Counted from the stretch's first letter, positions 1 to 12,699 are shown. The stretch is DNA of 64,000 nucleotides from Anticarsia gemmatalis (GCF_050436995.1 NC_134766.1:6572001-6636000), one strand, 5' to 3'. Translations and numbers: made by a program. The notes: generated by a model not told the origin, from the letters alone.

Positions 1-2039
1 AGCAAGATAGTCACCAATTGGCAACGGAGACTGTTTCGTTTACAAAATTGTACGTACTCGCGGTTATCGACAGATGGGTGCTGCCTGAATTACTGTGACT
101 TTTGGTTCAAGTTATTTCTTATTCTGTGTTTAGGAAAAGTAATAAATAATTATAAGATGAATGTATTTTAATATTATATTTATTTAAGACACGCCAGAAA
201 ATTAATATTACACAAAATAAAACATTGCAAATGTAATCGACAAAGTTTCCTGAAAATTTAAGTTGCTGTCTATTTATTGTTCCTTACGCCATCTATGAAT
301 TAAAGTCGGAACTAAACGATTTAACGTTCTGTTCAATATTCGTCGAACCTAATTATTATATCTCCTTTAATGTTATGGTAACCTAGTAGAAATTCGTTCA
401 ATGAAGCAACATCGATTCTTCTTATTCAATCTAGTTGATCAATATGTAATTCAGTGTTTTTTTTCTGTTTGGCGTTTTTGGGTACTTTCATACTAAAATA
501 ATTAATGAATCGTTGGTAATTAATTGCATTCAGTCTCAATCACAGTATATTTAAAACCAAACAAATGAATAGTTGTAACAGTAATTCGCAAGAAACTAGC
601 GCAAATGCTTTTTAGAATGCCCTGAGACATAGTTCACCAAGAAAATTAAATTAGGGCTAGATCAATCGCTCGATCAAGCAAAATCAATAAAAAAAATAAT
701 GATCCGAAATCATGGCTAACGTGTTCATCAAGTTCATAGGGCAGCATAAAAGCAAAGAATTATAAAGAATTTTGTTCAAACTTAACAGCCCAATGCCAGC
801 AGTCAAACTTTTGGCAACTCCCAACTTATTACAAATCACAATAGTTATAAGAAAGTATTCCTTAAAATTACACGGATAAGAGCTAAAATTGAATGGGGCG
901 CCTATTTGAAAGGAGGAGGCAATAAGTATGCGCGCGCGCCGCTGCTGGTGGTCTTGCCGCCTTTGTGGCTCTTCATATTTTATGTGCGCCTAGTAACATG
1001 CGCACATTTCGCGCAAGAGTGCGGGCTCGTGCGCACCAGTTTCGTGCCCGATGCGCGCGCAGCACAAACGTTGCTAATTACAAAACGCATTATATCCATC
1101 CTAACAATGATAAAAAAACGACTTTGTAATAAGAGACTTAAAGTAAAAAATTGTATGGCTAGTTTGTATGAAATGTTGAGAACATGTCAAAGCGAATTTG
1201 TTTAGAAGTGCGCGCGCGCGTCGATCGCCGCGGCATTTAATGTTGAACGCGCGCCGCTCGATCTGTGTCTGTCAGTTCGGACTCAGGATGGCGGGTGACT
1301 CCGACGCGAATGATGAGCTTTATTATAATTTATTTAGAAAAAGGGAATAATTTATTGAGATTAACCACAGATTATGGAATAGTTTTTACATAAAGATCTA
1401 CATTTTCATTGCAATAATGTTCTTATTTGCAGACATGTGTACTATAAATTAAATTAAATCAGTAGGTATGTAATGTGTAGATTAGTAATTATTGAATAAA
1501 TAATTGTGGTAAAACGGAGACTTTTATTACATGGATAACAAATTTTTTTTTTTTTTGGTCTACGTTAATTAATAGAGATGAAATGACTCCAGAGTCATGT
1601 TTGGTTAGAATTTAAGGCAGCTGGCGACCTTATCATATTTTTAATAACTTTTAATAAGGAAACCCGTAGTATTCTCTTTTCAGGTCCGCCCAATTCATCA
1701 CAAACTACAAAAAAGCTGAACAAAACTTTTTGCGATTGGCGACATAATAATTAACAGCGCTACGAAAATCGGTGTTAAACCATTATCAAACGGCAACAAA
1801 ACTTGAATGAAAACAGTCTAATAATTTAACAAGCTCCCAGCTTTTCAGCTCAGTTCGTAACAACAACGTCTGCAATCCATTGCAAATTAATCCCCCGTTG
1901 GGTTAACTTTAACGTCGATCGTAACTTGTGCATCGAACACATAGGTATTCGTGGCTCAGTGCCGGTATAATCGTATTGGAACGCGTCGGCAAACAATAAG
2001 CACACAAGTATAACTACAAGTAAACTTATCTATGGAACA
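1..2039. other. Upstream AT-rich non-coding DNA
   Basis: This stretch is AT-rich with no convincing coding exon. It holds two short GC-dinucleotide runs (about 929-940 and 1207-1218), a short GC-rich patch at 1206-1310 and a poly-T run at 1541-1556. The patch carries a TCAGTT initiator-like string at 1272-1277, followed by an ATG at 1288 that opens only 20 codons. Alternating GC runs of this kind can adopt Z-DNA. Nothing else is recognised. Confidence 0.6.
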
Positions 2040-2216
2040 ATAGCCGGCGTCGCGTTATCTACGCGAAGGACGGGCACAAGTGCGAGTATTATCGGTGTAG
2101 GACGGCGGCGCCCCGCGGCCGACGATCGGCCCGATTGTTTTGCGGGCATAGCGTCGGCCCGTCCCGCACGTGCCGCGTACCGCGCTTCGACGCGCCGTGC
2201 GCCTAGCGCCCGTACT

Positions 2217-2251
2217 TCAGTGCTCCGCGCGCGCTGTCCGCGAGCGGTCGT
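2217..2251 (+). promoter_or_regulatory. Candidate TATA-less core promoter (Inr + DPE) of the NOL4-like gene
   Basis: TCAGTG at 2217-2222 matches five of six positions of the insect initiator TCAGTY, which would put +1 at A2219. Exactly at +28 to +32 from that A (2246-2250) is GGTCG, a full match to the downstream promoter element RGWYV. The preferred G at +24 (2242) is also present. I see no TATA box 25-35 bases upstream. The site lies inside a CpG-rich block (about 2040-2330) some 700 bases before the start codon. Inr plus DPE is common for regulated developmental genes in flies; that it acts here is inference. Confidence 0.5.
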
Positions 2252-2915
2252 CACGGTAGATCTGTGTCGCGCAGCGCTCTGCCCGCCGCGCGAACTCCGC
2301 ACGGGACGTCTGCCCCGCACCATCCGGTACTTTTTTGTTTCGCCACCAAATTTTTTTCTTCTTTCGAACTTCGATCGCTGACACCTGTTGCCAGCCGGAT
2401 TGTTTACCAACAAACTTCTAAATCGACTTTTGATTATTTTGACACTACCGATTTCTATGATATGGTTGACAATAAATAACTACAGATGTTCATCATCTCG
2501 TAAAATTGCAGTCCAGCTGATTCGGAAAGACCGATCATCCGAAGCCGGTGCTGTAATCAAAAATACTAAAAGGGCGAGCGACGTTCTCCTGCGGCGGTCC
2601 CGATCGCCGCCCGCCGGGAAAACTTTTCCTCTACACAAAGTCCTTATAGGTCGATGCGAACTTCGCAGTCAAAAGTTCGCGTTCTCGAAGTTGTACGCAC
2701 GAGACTCGGGAACTTTTCAGTTCGACAACTTTCCGCGAAAACAATTCTGGAACCGTTTCTTAGAGCGATACGAGTTGCGTTTGCCCTAATGGAAAACAAA
2801 AGAGTACTGGGGAAGACGTACAGTGACTTTGTGATCAGTTCAAAGACAAATTAAACTGTTAACTAGACTATGAGGAGCTAACTTTTAAGTGCAGTGCTAA
2901 TATAACTTATTAAAC
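2219..2915 (+). other. Probable 5' leader of the NOL4-like gene
   Basis: This is the interval between the candidate start site and the ATG. GC content falls after about 2340, with a second GC-rich patch at 2575-2620. Several upstream ATGs occur (for example near 2457, 2653 and 2870), so if this is one unspliced leader, translation may be reduced by upstream ORFs. An intron in the leader cannot be excluded. Additional initiator-like TCAGTT strings (near 2717 and 2835) could be alternative starts. Confidence 0.4.
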
Positions 2916-3434
2916 ATGGCAGCGGCGATGATTAGTGACCGCGGACTTCGTAAAAAGTTAACGCAGGAAGCTATTCCGGAGAAAACTCCGCGGAAACCGT
3001 CGAAACGTAAATCAACCGCTGGGAGCTCGAAACAAGACAAGAAAAACGAGCAAAACAACAACAAGAGATCCAAGATCCACACTGGGGATCCTAAATTGGA
3101 TCTGTTTTCGACGTACCAGCCTTGGGTGATTCAGACGTACGGTGATTTGGCGAAAACGAAGACAATAACTTTGAAAAAGTATGCGCGAATCCTGCGCACG
3201 CTCCGAGGAGAGGAGTGCAACAGCTCTGACAGTTCAAAGTTCCGCTTTTGGGTGAAAGCGAAGGGTTTTCACGTTGGAAAACCTCCGGGCTACGACGCCA
3301 AGCCCGCCGACGGGATCGTGTGCAGATACAGCGTGCATGACGCGGATGGGTGTAAAGTTGGGATGGACGGACAAGAAATATACAGTGGCTCCCAGAACGA
3401 CCCTCCTCTTTACATACCCACGCCGCCGGTAAAG
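2916..3434 (+). CDS. NOL4: Nucleolar protein 4 (NOL4/NOL4L)-like, first coding exon (partial gene)
   Basis: This exon gives 173 codons, from ATG 2916 to a phase-0 splice donor (AAG|GTGAGA, GT at 3435). Residues 1-60 are lysine-rich and probably disordered, with an NLS-like RKPSKRK at 26-32. Residues 64-124 match the conserved N-terminal domain of the NOL4 family as I remember it: YQPWVIQTYGD, KTKTIT.KKY, then SSDSSKFRFWVKAKGF. The exon closes with PLYIPTPPVK, where vertebrate NOL4 has a similar YVPVK segment. NOL4 proteins are nuclear or nucleolar, neural-enriched and poorly understood. The ATG sits in a good context (AAAC before, G after). Past the donor the frame runs on for 39 codons of hydrophobic intronic sequence to a stop at about 3552, which is unlikely to be protein. 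The family's next conserved block, around a DFFDIIY-like motif, was not found, so the gene is incomplete here. Confidence 0.85.
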
Positions 3435-6400
3435 GTGAGAATGTCCTCGGTTTTATTTAAGGTATCGATGATCAATACAATTTTATGTATTATGCCTTTG
3501 CTGTTGTCGACTTTCTTTCTATTATATGGTAAATATTTTCTTGTATTTCTCTAGCCTGCATGATTGTTGGTATCGTTTAAATTACTTTTGTGTTCACTTC
3601 ATACAGGTTGGTTTTGTCATCAAACAAAACGATAATAACCGTCACACTACATTGTTTATTTTCGCTCTTATTCATAAATAGAAACAGGTGATTTCGCTTA
3701 CCGTTTTACCAAGGAAACATAACGCATGAGGAAATCTATCAGATTCATTCATTGAATAAATCTCGAGCTCGAGTACTCTTGAGGCGGTGCTTGAGGCTTT
3801 ACAATATTTTGAATAGCAATGATCAATGGCTGTGGGATCCAATGAATGAATGAATGCATCAAAGATCTTACTGATGCACTTTTCTGAAAATGATGGGCCC
3901 GTTTTAGTAGGTCATCATTATCTTATAAATGAAATAAACAAAAAAGATAGTATAAAGATCAAAGAACAGGTGATGTATACTACCGAAGTACCAGGTTAGC
4001 ATAATTGAGGAAGACATGACACTGTCATCATAGTGCGGAGAACCAACTCATTCATCATGGATGCGTCTAGAAGAGCTATCTTGATTTGCCGGTTTACGTC
4101 CTGCTTTGCTCATTCAAAGTTTGGCAACATGGATTATGTTCTACGGAATTTTAGAGTAGCCTAACTAACATTAATTATGTATGATTGGGACAAAAACTAA
4201 GAAATTGTATATAAGATTTGACCGGTTTTAAGAATCTGCCAATCATAATCGTAATCATAAAACTCCGTACCGGGACAAAATCTCGTAAAACGGTAACTTG
4301 CGTGATGGTGGATAAATCAAAGACATTGTTAATTAAGAACTCAATCAAGTGTTATCAAACGTCCACCATGGATAATGGAGCTACATTATTAGATTTTTTG
4401 CTTACGACCAGTGATTGGAAACTGCTTTTTCATTTCCTCTCGTTTCTTGTGAATAGATTAGACAGAATTAGAAGGACGGACGATGGGATGTTGTTTTGTT
4501 CTAATTACGACAGTTACCCATATGTATAAATACTATCTGACACCTAAGCAATATACTAAGGATGTCTTCGACTCCTTACTAACAACTGCGGAAGGTGCAA
4601 AGGTAAACTGGGTATAGAGTATCTATGTTAACGTCTACGCGTAACCAGTAAAATCATCCTATCCTTAATTTTTAAATCAAGTCAACAAGCAAATGGTACA
4701 AAATTAAAAATTTTGAGAAATGAAATATCTTGCTTTATCTGATACTTAACTATGCAAGCCTTATCTATCAAAAAGAACAGGGTAACAACAAAAACGTGAT
4801 CAAGGAAACGCTTGCAGTGATTAGGGTTTCATCAAACCATAATGGTCGCAACATTAGTTATAAGATGTAGTTATACTCTCCTAGTTTCCCTTGCGCCGGG
4901 TGCCGGGTGTGCAGACGTGGCCGGCTCGCTCGCTCATTTATTATTAGCGGCCCAGCCTGCTACCTCATGTTTATTAAAGAGTCGGCTATCCCGCGAGCCA
5001 GGTCTCACCTGAACTCACTGCGGCCCACAGATCCGCTTATTATTAATATTTCGTTCGGTTCTTTGGATGTTATAAATGGTAAACTACAAGTCAAAGTTTA
5101 GTTAGCTTAGCGTATGCAATGCAGGAGGTTAACATTTCTGTTATAAATACAAAACCAGCTAGGAATAATTGCATCGCGATTTTAAGCAACTCACAAATAA
5201 CATTCTCTTTGTGACAGTACACTAGCTACCTCTGGTTTCCAATTATTTTGTTCCAAACAAGGATCAAAATCGACCACTTGACCGTGCACCGAACGTGCAT
5301 TCTAATTTCACGAGTATATTTGCTAAGCTTTCAATAGCCGGAGGCTTGTAAAAGCGCGTTGCGGGACATTTCCCCCCGTATCTACGCGCACATGACAATA
5401 CGGACGCGGTGTGAAATTTTAAACAAACGCTCGCATTCAATTTATATTCACCGGGCGCTCCGGGCGCACGGTTTAGCAAAAACGTGGAGAACAATGGGTG
5501 GCGTGGTCGTGGCGACCACACATAGATGCCACCGCTGATATGTGGCCGATAACAGCGATCGATCCAACGCTGCTTGTTCTACTTGATCGCGCAACCTCTT
5601 GTCACGTTATGTCAGCCTGGTGATTCTTATCGAATGTATCGATCAATTGTTGCGATTGCGATGACAGCTTTACTTGGTGTCTCACTCAATGAATCGATAA
5701 AATTAACGAAGAAGATTCGATCCCACAAACTTGTGTGGTCACGGATGAAGTGGTCATGTACCGCAAATAGTTTCTAGAGAGAGGGTAAAAGCAAACAAAC
5801 AAGCCGGAAGATTTAGAGCGCTATGACGCTACCTTATTGGACCAATAAATGATTTGATTTAGATATATGAATAAATTATTTAAGCTCGGACCACACAGAT
5901 CCAAGTATAAGAACAGAAGACGGCACTAAACCTGGACCTGTCAACGTCCATGCGTACATATTTTATTAACAATTTGCAATAAATAGCGTAAACTGCAACG
6001 TTCTGAGATACTGGTAGAGAGAACTCAACTCGCACTAATGTGCGATCGTAACGCGACTTGCTCGTTGACACACCGTTTCTATTTTGCAAAATATTAGTTC
6101 TACGACCTCTGTTCTACAGAAAGTAAGTAAATAATAAAATTAAGTGTGAAATGTAAACTTAGCGAAACAACTCAAGAAGTGCATTTGAACCGTTTACTTA
6201 AACGAGACCGAATTTCAAATGAAGATGTCAAACTAATAAAAAAATGTCTGGGGAATTTAAAAATCGAGCGTCGCATTGCCAGCGTTATAATAAAACAAAG
6301 CGGCCGTAGTATAATTCATCTGGCAATCGGGGTGGTTCGGCTGACACACTTGATTAAAATGAATGCTGGACCACGACCAAGCCGTGCCGTTTTTACCTGC

Positions 6401-7940
6401 GCGCAAAATTAAACGCTTATTAGCAACGGGGACCTTTTAAATTCCTATAATTTATGGGTTTCCTAATCCTTTTGCTAATCAAGATAAATCCTGTCTTCAT
6501 GGCCTTTTTTGCGGAATAAAAATGATGGTGATCTCCTTTATCTATGTTTAAAAGGTTAATGGTGTTATCAGAATGTCAGGCGTGTGCATTTTATATGTTA
6601 AAAAGCATATTTTTTGTCCTTTATTTTTTGGAATATCTGACCACTGACAAATTGTAAACATAAATCAATGATAAATATGATTAATTTCTACAAAAAAATG
6701 CATATCGATTTGTCAAAAAGTCCATGACTTTAAAAAGACATATCACTTCTAATTTTAACCACTCCAAACAAGACTGGCACACACGTCGAGAAACAAAAAA
6801 AAAGTAAAATAAAAGCGCGCGCGCGGCGCAATGGCGGATGCAGTATGGTGGTTGGTCGGCAATTAAATTATTCCACATGATCACACTGCGCCGGGTGAAG
6901 CTAGCATGTGCAAGAATCGCTTACTGCCTGCCACGCGATATTACCACGAAAATGTTGATGTTGATGAACAACTGCACGATTAGGCGGGAATATTTTGACG
7001 TTTAATTGGAATCCAATATGGCCGGATCTTTTTGGAAAAATTACTGATATTCGGCATGATTTAGAAGGTTATATGATTCAAAGTCAGAATAAATAAACCA
7101 AATACTGCAAATAATGCACGCAAATAACAGCCAAATTATGAAACCAACTCAAGAATACTAAGTAAAGTAAGAGAGTAAAAAAATTACTTTTCTACTAGGT
7201 AGTACATTTAATAAGTAGTAACAGTTTATGATTCTACTAAAGATAACTTACAGTCGCCGATGAGCAAAGTGCAACAAGTTACAAACTTATTATCGTCTTC
7301 GATTCTAAAAAATACAACAACAAAAAAGGTTCAAGTCCTAGATTTGCGTCCTCAACTTCTCTACTCCACACAATTTTTGAGAATTTATTGTCAATAATAA
7401 TTAAGTCTAACTTTAAGCCTAGACTAGGATTCCATCCAGTCTTATATAACATCGATGCGAGACAGTCACATAAACTACTCGCTACGGAAACAGTCAATTA
7501 GGAAGTAACTCGTACAAATAACGTAAAGAATGAAACAGCACAGAAAAATAAGCTGCTTTAGTGCCTCTCTCCTTCGTAACAAAACATTTCAGGCACACAG
7601 GATCTATTGTAGTTACTAACTATGTACTAGGAACACAGAGAATTACGAAACGTAGCAAAATTACGTTACCAAAAACGAGTTTTGTTCCGTAACTTGAACT
7701 GACCAACTCCCGTTTGCCAGGTGATCATCGCACGCTGTCACGTGTTAGTGTTGAAATTAACTAAAATTCCCCTTTATGTGTCTTTGTGTGGAATAGAAAA
7801 TTCGCAACTGCCTGAACGAAGTCAATTTAAGGTTATTTGCTAGTTTGGTGTATGTAATTAGGGTTCTAAGATATCATTTTGTGCGATGACTGATTCGCTA
7901 TTATAAATACCAAAAAACGCACTAACAGTATTATTATGTT
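3435..7940 (+). other. First intron (start) of the NOL4-like gene, non-coding
   Basis: The interval begins at the GTGAGA donor. It is AT-rich, with CpG-rich islets at about 4890-5040 and 5340-5560, a short GAAT tetranucleotide run near 3843, and a GCGCGCGCG run at 6815-6825. Open frames here are short, with no recognisable domain or splice signals. No repeat family is recognised before 7.9 kb. Confidence 0.55.
4890..5045. promoter_or_regulatory. CpG-rich islet
   Basis: A GC-rich patch (a tandem CCGGGTG, then GCTCGCTCGCTC) lies in AT-rich DNA and is followed by AT-rich homeodomain-like strings (TTATTATTAATATT at about 5038-5051). It has no coding potential that I can see. It is one of a series of similar islets and is listed as a candidate regulatory element only because of composition and layout. 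Confidence 0.25.
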
Positions 7941-7944
7941 GAGA

Positions 7945-8125
7945 CTATACCTACATCAAATCTCCTTCTAATTCGTCTTTTTCTTATAGGGGTAGGCAGA
8001 GACCAGAGAACGCCACTTGATACGATCCTTACAAACATCCTTTGCTTCAATCACATCCATACATCTTGTCATACCGGAACACCGGTTACGGTTCTCTATT
8101 TCTTTAAAAAGAGCAATCAGCGAGA
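7945..8125 (-). mobile_element. LINE 3'-end fragment (family B, copy 1)
   Basis: On the minus strand this contains the shared segment that in better copies encodes MDVNEARKVCKDRTKWRSLV and ends YPYGKKA-stop. Here the plus strand reads TAGGGGTAGGCAGAGACC, then GCCACTTGATACGATCC and ACATCCATACATCTTG. The short tail and basic DR.KW ending resemble the ORF2 C-terminus of a non-LTR retrotransposon, probably RTE-like. It is 5'-truncated and decayed. Confidence 0.65.
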
Positions 8126-9056
8126 ATAAAACTAGCTACTGAAGAACAATAAAAAATGTACATATTTAAAAACAATCCCATGATTCAAAATTAGTACACT
8201 TAAAATAAATTTCAAAATCAAAGACGTCTGTATCTTGGGAGTCGGTTTTACTCGGCAATATCTTCGACGTAAAAAATGTATGTGAGAGAATCTCGTCAGA
8301 TCTCGTTGTGTCCCATGGGACGCCATACAAATGACGGAATGCACACTCGTTCTACCGACATTTACGTTTACGTCTGTGCCAAAGAGCATTTTGTTATTTT
8401 TTTTTATTCGCGTGTTCTAGTTTTTGGGCGCTATCAGATCTGTGCATCCTTTTGCCGCGGGAGATTATATTCTAGAATGAAGATTTGAAAAAATGTGTAG
8501 GATTTTTGTGCTTTCACTTTTTTTTTGACGAAATAATCAGACAATGATTCTTTTTTCGTGTGAATTACTAAATCGTCCTACTAATATTATAAATGTGAAG
8601 ATTAGTGACGATGGATGTTTGTATGTTTATTTTTAAACAAGAATAAATAAACATATCCGATGGTATGGCTCTTTTTCGACACCGATAAAATTAATTTAAT
8701 TAACATTTGAAGGACGTTATCCGTACCTGCTTCTTCTACTTGACAAATAAGATTATTATATTGAGGCTCTGTTCAATTCTTCAATTAAAAATCGTGAGCA
8801 ACTGGTAAAATACCTAACAAAAATATCACGGAAATTCATTTAATATTTAGACCGTATTAAAAAATGAAGTCAGTACTTTCTTAAAAACTAACCTAAAAAA
8901 TAAAGCCCTTAGTCCCTTCATCTACCAGGCGCTCATATCCCACAAAGAGCTCCCTCTTACATAACACGCTGAACAATACGTTACTCTCAATGCACCGCAG
9001 AACGGTCAAGAACTGTATAATCCCGACATAGGTCGGTGGGCCATTGTAAAAATTAC

Positions 9057-9120
9057 GCTATAAATTGGGCCCGGCTCGCGCCCGACGACGGGCCGACGCG
9101 GCCCCGCTCGTAAATTATAG
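9057..9120. promoter_or_regulatory. CpG-rich islet
   Basis: About 60 bases rich in CpG (GGCCCGGCTCGCGCCCGACG) flanked by TATAAATT and TAAATTATAG. The arrangement of a GC core bordered by TAAAT/TAATT strings recurs in other islets of the window. No ORF or repeat identity is seen. Confidence 0.25.
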
Positions 9121-9498
9121 TCAGGGCTGGCCAAAACGCCAAGTAGATCTATTATCCCTGTTGGGGGTAAAAATATTGAAACTTTTTTCGGTAAAGGATT
9201 ATGTTGTGACCTCAGTTGATGTTAGTTTGAAAATACTTAACTGCGTTTAACATTGTAGAAGATAAATTGATAGCAATGCATTTTTCACGAAGTATGGAAT
9301 GTAATGTTAAACGAAATCAGGAAGGGAATGTAAGAAGGTTTAATGTATTAAAGTTAGTACGTTAACAAATAGCTCCTATCCCTATACCCACAGAGGACTA
9401 AAAATTAAAAAGACTTTTAGCCAAAATATTTCTCTCTCAATAAATCTACTGGCTGAATAATTTTTAAATATTCCGCCAATAAGTCGTAACAACCCTAG

Positions 9499-9575
9499 AT
9501 CTCGAGGCACGAGACAAGCGGCAGGCGCGACTACACAGGGTGCGGCAAAAAGTGCCGATAAGCGACGTGGCTACA
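9499..9575 (+). repeat. Duplicated GC-rich segment, copy 1
   Basis: It aligns loosely with 10405-10490. Shared order: a CTCGA string, CAAGCGGC(A/G)GGCG, a GCGACT string, GCGGC(A/G)AAAA, GATAA and CTAC. Divergence is substantial. It could be an old local duplication or two copies of an unknown dispersed element. Confidence 0.4.
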
Positions 9576-10404
9576 TTTAGACTACAAAATATGGGCCGTC
9601 ATGATACATGGTTGTATGTGGTGGGATAACCACCAGAGCACACCAACCTTCTGCGTTTTATGTTGCCCTGGTAACTAAATGTCAAATTGTTTTAGCAAGA
9701 CTAGCATTTTTGCGTTGCTTTGCCCCGCATCTAGTTAGTGTGAAAGATAATTTATTTAAAATAGAGAGAAGAGAGTTATTTCCGATTTTTTTTAATTAAA
9801 CCTAAAAGCCAAAAGCGATTATCTCAAAAATAGGAAAAAAATCTAATGCGCTAGATCATATTTCTAAAAGTTAGGTCGATTACAAAGATCCTATGGTAGG
9901 TACTTTATATAAAATATCTTAGCAGTTTGTATACAACGTTGCAGTATTTGGCACCTAAATACTAAGTTGTTTTGCGTGCCAAGAGTGTGACAGTTTTTGC
10001 CCGCCCTACATGTTCGCATTTCTTGTCGACTCGATGTTTATCTAGACCTATCCCTGCATTGTTATAAACAGAATGCCTAGAAGTACTGTGTAAATATAGA
10101 AACATTAAATATTTAATGTGTAGTTTTAGGCGTAGTATTTTTTAATATTTGTGTTAAAAGTTTAAAAAAACATTTTTTCTTAAGCAAAAAGTTCACGATG
10201 GACAGAGAATGCAGGAATAAAACAAATACATTTCGAAAATACAAAAGATGATTTGTAATTTTTTTTGAAAAAAAAAACATTATTTCTTGTTATTGACGTC
10301 CTAAACTCTCAATCTAATAAATGGATAGAGTATACTTAACTATTCCTATTAGAAAATTCAACTTTAACTTTTTGACGACTTAAAAAGCCCAGCATAAATT
10401 CTAG

Positions 10405-10490
10405 TGTCTCGACAGCCCTGTGCAAGCGGCGGGCGGGTGCGACTTAACAAAGGCGCGGCGAAAAAATATAGATAACCGTATGTCTACGTG
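10405..10490 (+). repeat. Duplicated GC-rich segment, copy 2
   Basis: This is the partner of 9499-9575, in the same orientation about 900 bases downstream. GC-rich blocks such as GCAAGCGGCGGGCGGG are kept while the linkers differ. Confidence 0.4.
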
Positions 10491-12534
10491 TTGAGTGCAC
10501 GAACCGTGACGTGTGCGTATATCTGATTACGATATGGCATTTGACACGGTTGAACATCACTTTGACCCTATAACCGATCGAATATTGTATAGAAACTGTA
10601 TTTTGTCAGTAAAAGTAGTTTATTCTTAGTGTTTTTCGGTGTTCAAATTGCTGGAAAAGTGTAGTACAAAATATTTGTGTAGTAAATCGTAGGGAGTATC
10701 CCAAGGAGCGATATTAGGTCCTTAATTAGTGCTACATGATTGACTTTTTAGGTCTCTTACTAACGTAGATGGGCAAAGATTCGTAGTACAGTAGGTTTTA
10801 TGCGTAGATTGTTGTCCTCAATCGTTTGACGAACATGATTTTGTTCTTTCCCTTTAATTTGGATGAAGTTTTGAATGAGACAAAACACGTGGTTTTTTAA
10901 ACTTTTAGTAAAGAGACCAATAGTTTTCTGTTGCTGACAGTCTAAAGAGACTTTTCATTTTATTTCATAGTACAAAGTTTGGCGTTTGAAAATTCCATAA
11001 CGTAGTCAGGGGTTGTCAACTAAATATTAATGTATAGTACGTACTCGCTGGAGACTCCTTGAGATTCCCGGACGAATAAGCAGGGGTAAAAGAGCGAGTG
11101 TATAAAGCGAGCTTCGTATGGGAATGCTTTCAGTCCGGGGAACTATGCCGTGGGAGATACGGCCAAGGAAAATTAAAAACTACGACGTTATCTGTAAATA
11201 ATGGATGTAAAGGTTTCTTTATAGATGATCTTTTAGTCTAAAGATAGGTAGGGATGTTTTAATAGTGATGTCTTCGACTTGAAATTGAGATCACACCAGT
11301 TGTCTCGGTCTAGAATCAAAACCTGTGCTTTTAGCATGTGATACGTGAATGTAGCGATTAGTTATTTATAGCGCGCATTAACACAAGTGATATAGCACAA
11401 TCGTGGCGGTGAAAACCGTCCTGAAACCTGAAAATGTAAAGGATCGCTATATCATTTTTCTAATTTTGTTGTATAGCCTAACTATTCAGATAAATCAATG
11501 GCTTTATATTTCTAATAGCAAATATTTAAAGGTTTTATAGTTCTCGGAAAGCTTTGACAATATCAACTTTGAACAACAATTAATATTTAAAAAATCTGCA
11601 AAACATACGTATATTTGACGTAATTTCTCGAATCGCTAAAGGGAAAATGTGTTGAAACATTTTACTACTGAGTTGAACTCTCGGAAAAAGGTCTTTGTTG
11701 AAAAAAAGGTAAATAAAGACAAGCTGACGGCATCGCTGTCTACATTTTGTGAAACTCCCCTTGGAACTATAGCCTTAGTCACTAGGTTTCTGTTCTTTTG
11801 TATGTATGTATGCTTGTCTATTCGTTGTTTTTCGATGCAGTTTCTGTCTCCCTGTTTTATAGCTACAGGTCTTAAAGTCCTATCATTTGATTAGTGATTA
11901 TCAAAAGCTCCTGTTTTATTTGTTGCTTTGAAATGAAAAAGTGAATCCTGTTAGAATATTTCTGAATTATTTTTTTAGAGTTATCGCGGGAGACACAGAG
12001 ATGTATGTAGTTATAAGTGAATATAATTATTATAACGCAAAAATCTTAATTCTACTATTTCCGGTACTTAATTAATTGCCCGACGTTTTGTCCGAATTAC
12101 ACCGTTGCAACTTGCAGACCCGATTACTATGTGAACAAGACCCTCCCTATATAACCCGCAAAAAACCCTCTATATATAAAAACGGTTTTAAACTTCAAAA
12201 TTTTACTCAGAACGGTAATTTTTAAGTGAAATAAATATAAATTACTTTCCCACTAGGCATAACAATGCGATAACATATTATTACATATTGAACGGTGTTT
12301 CGCATTCCTTCAATTAGACACGCTGCTTACTTCATTTATAACACGAAAGCGTGAAGATAAGGGTTTTGATATTATAACTGTAATGCAAATTTTTAAACCA
12401 CAGTAATGAAAGGTACTTTGAAAAAAATTAAGAATCCTTTGACGTTAATTTTTCTAAATGCTCAGTACTTGTGGACTTTATATCGCACTAGGGACTCACC
12501 CTGGTTTCAACCGATTTTAAACTTTACTTTATAG

Positions 12535-12692
12535 AAATCTTTCAATGTTTTTACACAGCAACCTTCCCCATCAAACATTCTATCTATTATGAGAAACCGC
12601 ATCAAAATCCGTTGCGTAGTTTTAAAGATCTAAGCATTGTTAGACAGATAGCAGAAAGCGACTTTGTTTTATACTTACTACGAGTATGGAGT
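12535..12692. mobile_element. Dispersed-element relic (TTCCGTTGCG/ACAGATAGC type)
   Basis: The plus strand contains AAAATCCGTTGCGTAGTTTT, then AGATCTAAGCAT and GACAGATAGCAGAAAGCGAC. This order is typical, from memory, of a very common lepidopteran interspersed element with an 'AAAATCCGTT.AGTAGTTTT ... ACAGACAGACAG' core. The minus strand reads as an open frame through it, but I judge that to be a repeat shadow. Confidence 0.5.
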
Positions 12693-12699
12693 GAAAAAT

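Larger units (their letters stand above)
8126..12530. other. Non-coding AT-rich interval with minor repeats
   Basis: No gene is seen. A short relic at 8576-8625 (TACTAATATTATAAATG) resembles the end of a common lepidopteran element. GC islets lie at 9057-9120, 9499-9575 and 10405-10490, the last two similar to each other. The rest is AT-rich with short homopolymers. Confidence 0.5.

Noticed and set aside
906..1205. 99-codon plus-strand frame
   Set aside because: Opens in a GC-dinucleotide run, then is AT-rich with no domain, splice or promoter support.
1288..1350. ATG with a 20-codon frame (MAGDSDANDELYYNLF...) just after an initiator-like TCAGTT
   Set aside because: Attractive start context, but only 20 codons, no clear splice donor in frame and no DPE. 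It could be a first exon of an unseen transcript; not supportable from sequence alone.
3435..3554. Extension of the NOL4-like frame to a stop near 3552
   Set aside because: It follows a good splice donor, its composition changes to hydrophobic AT-rich codons, and it does not match the family.
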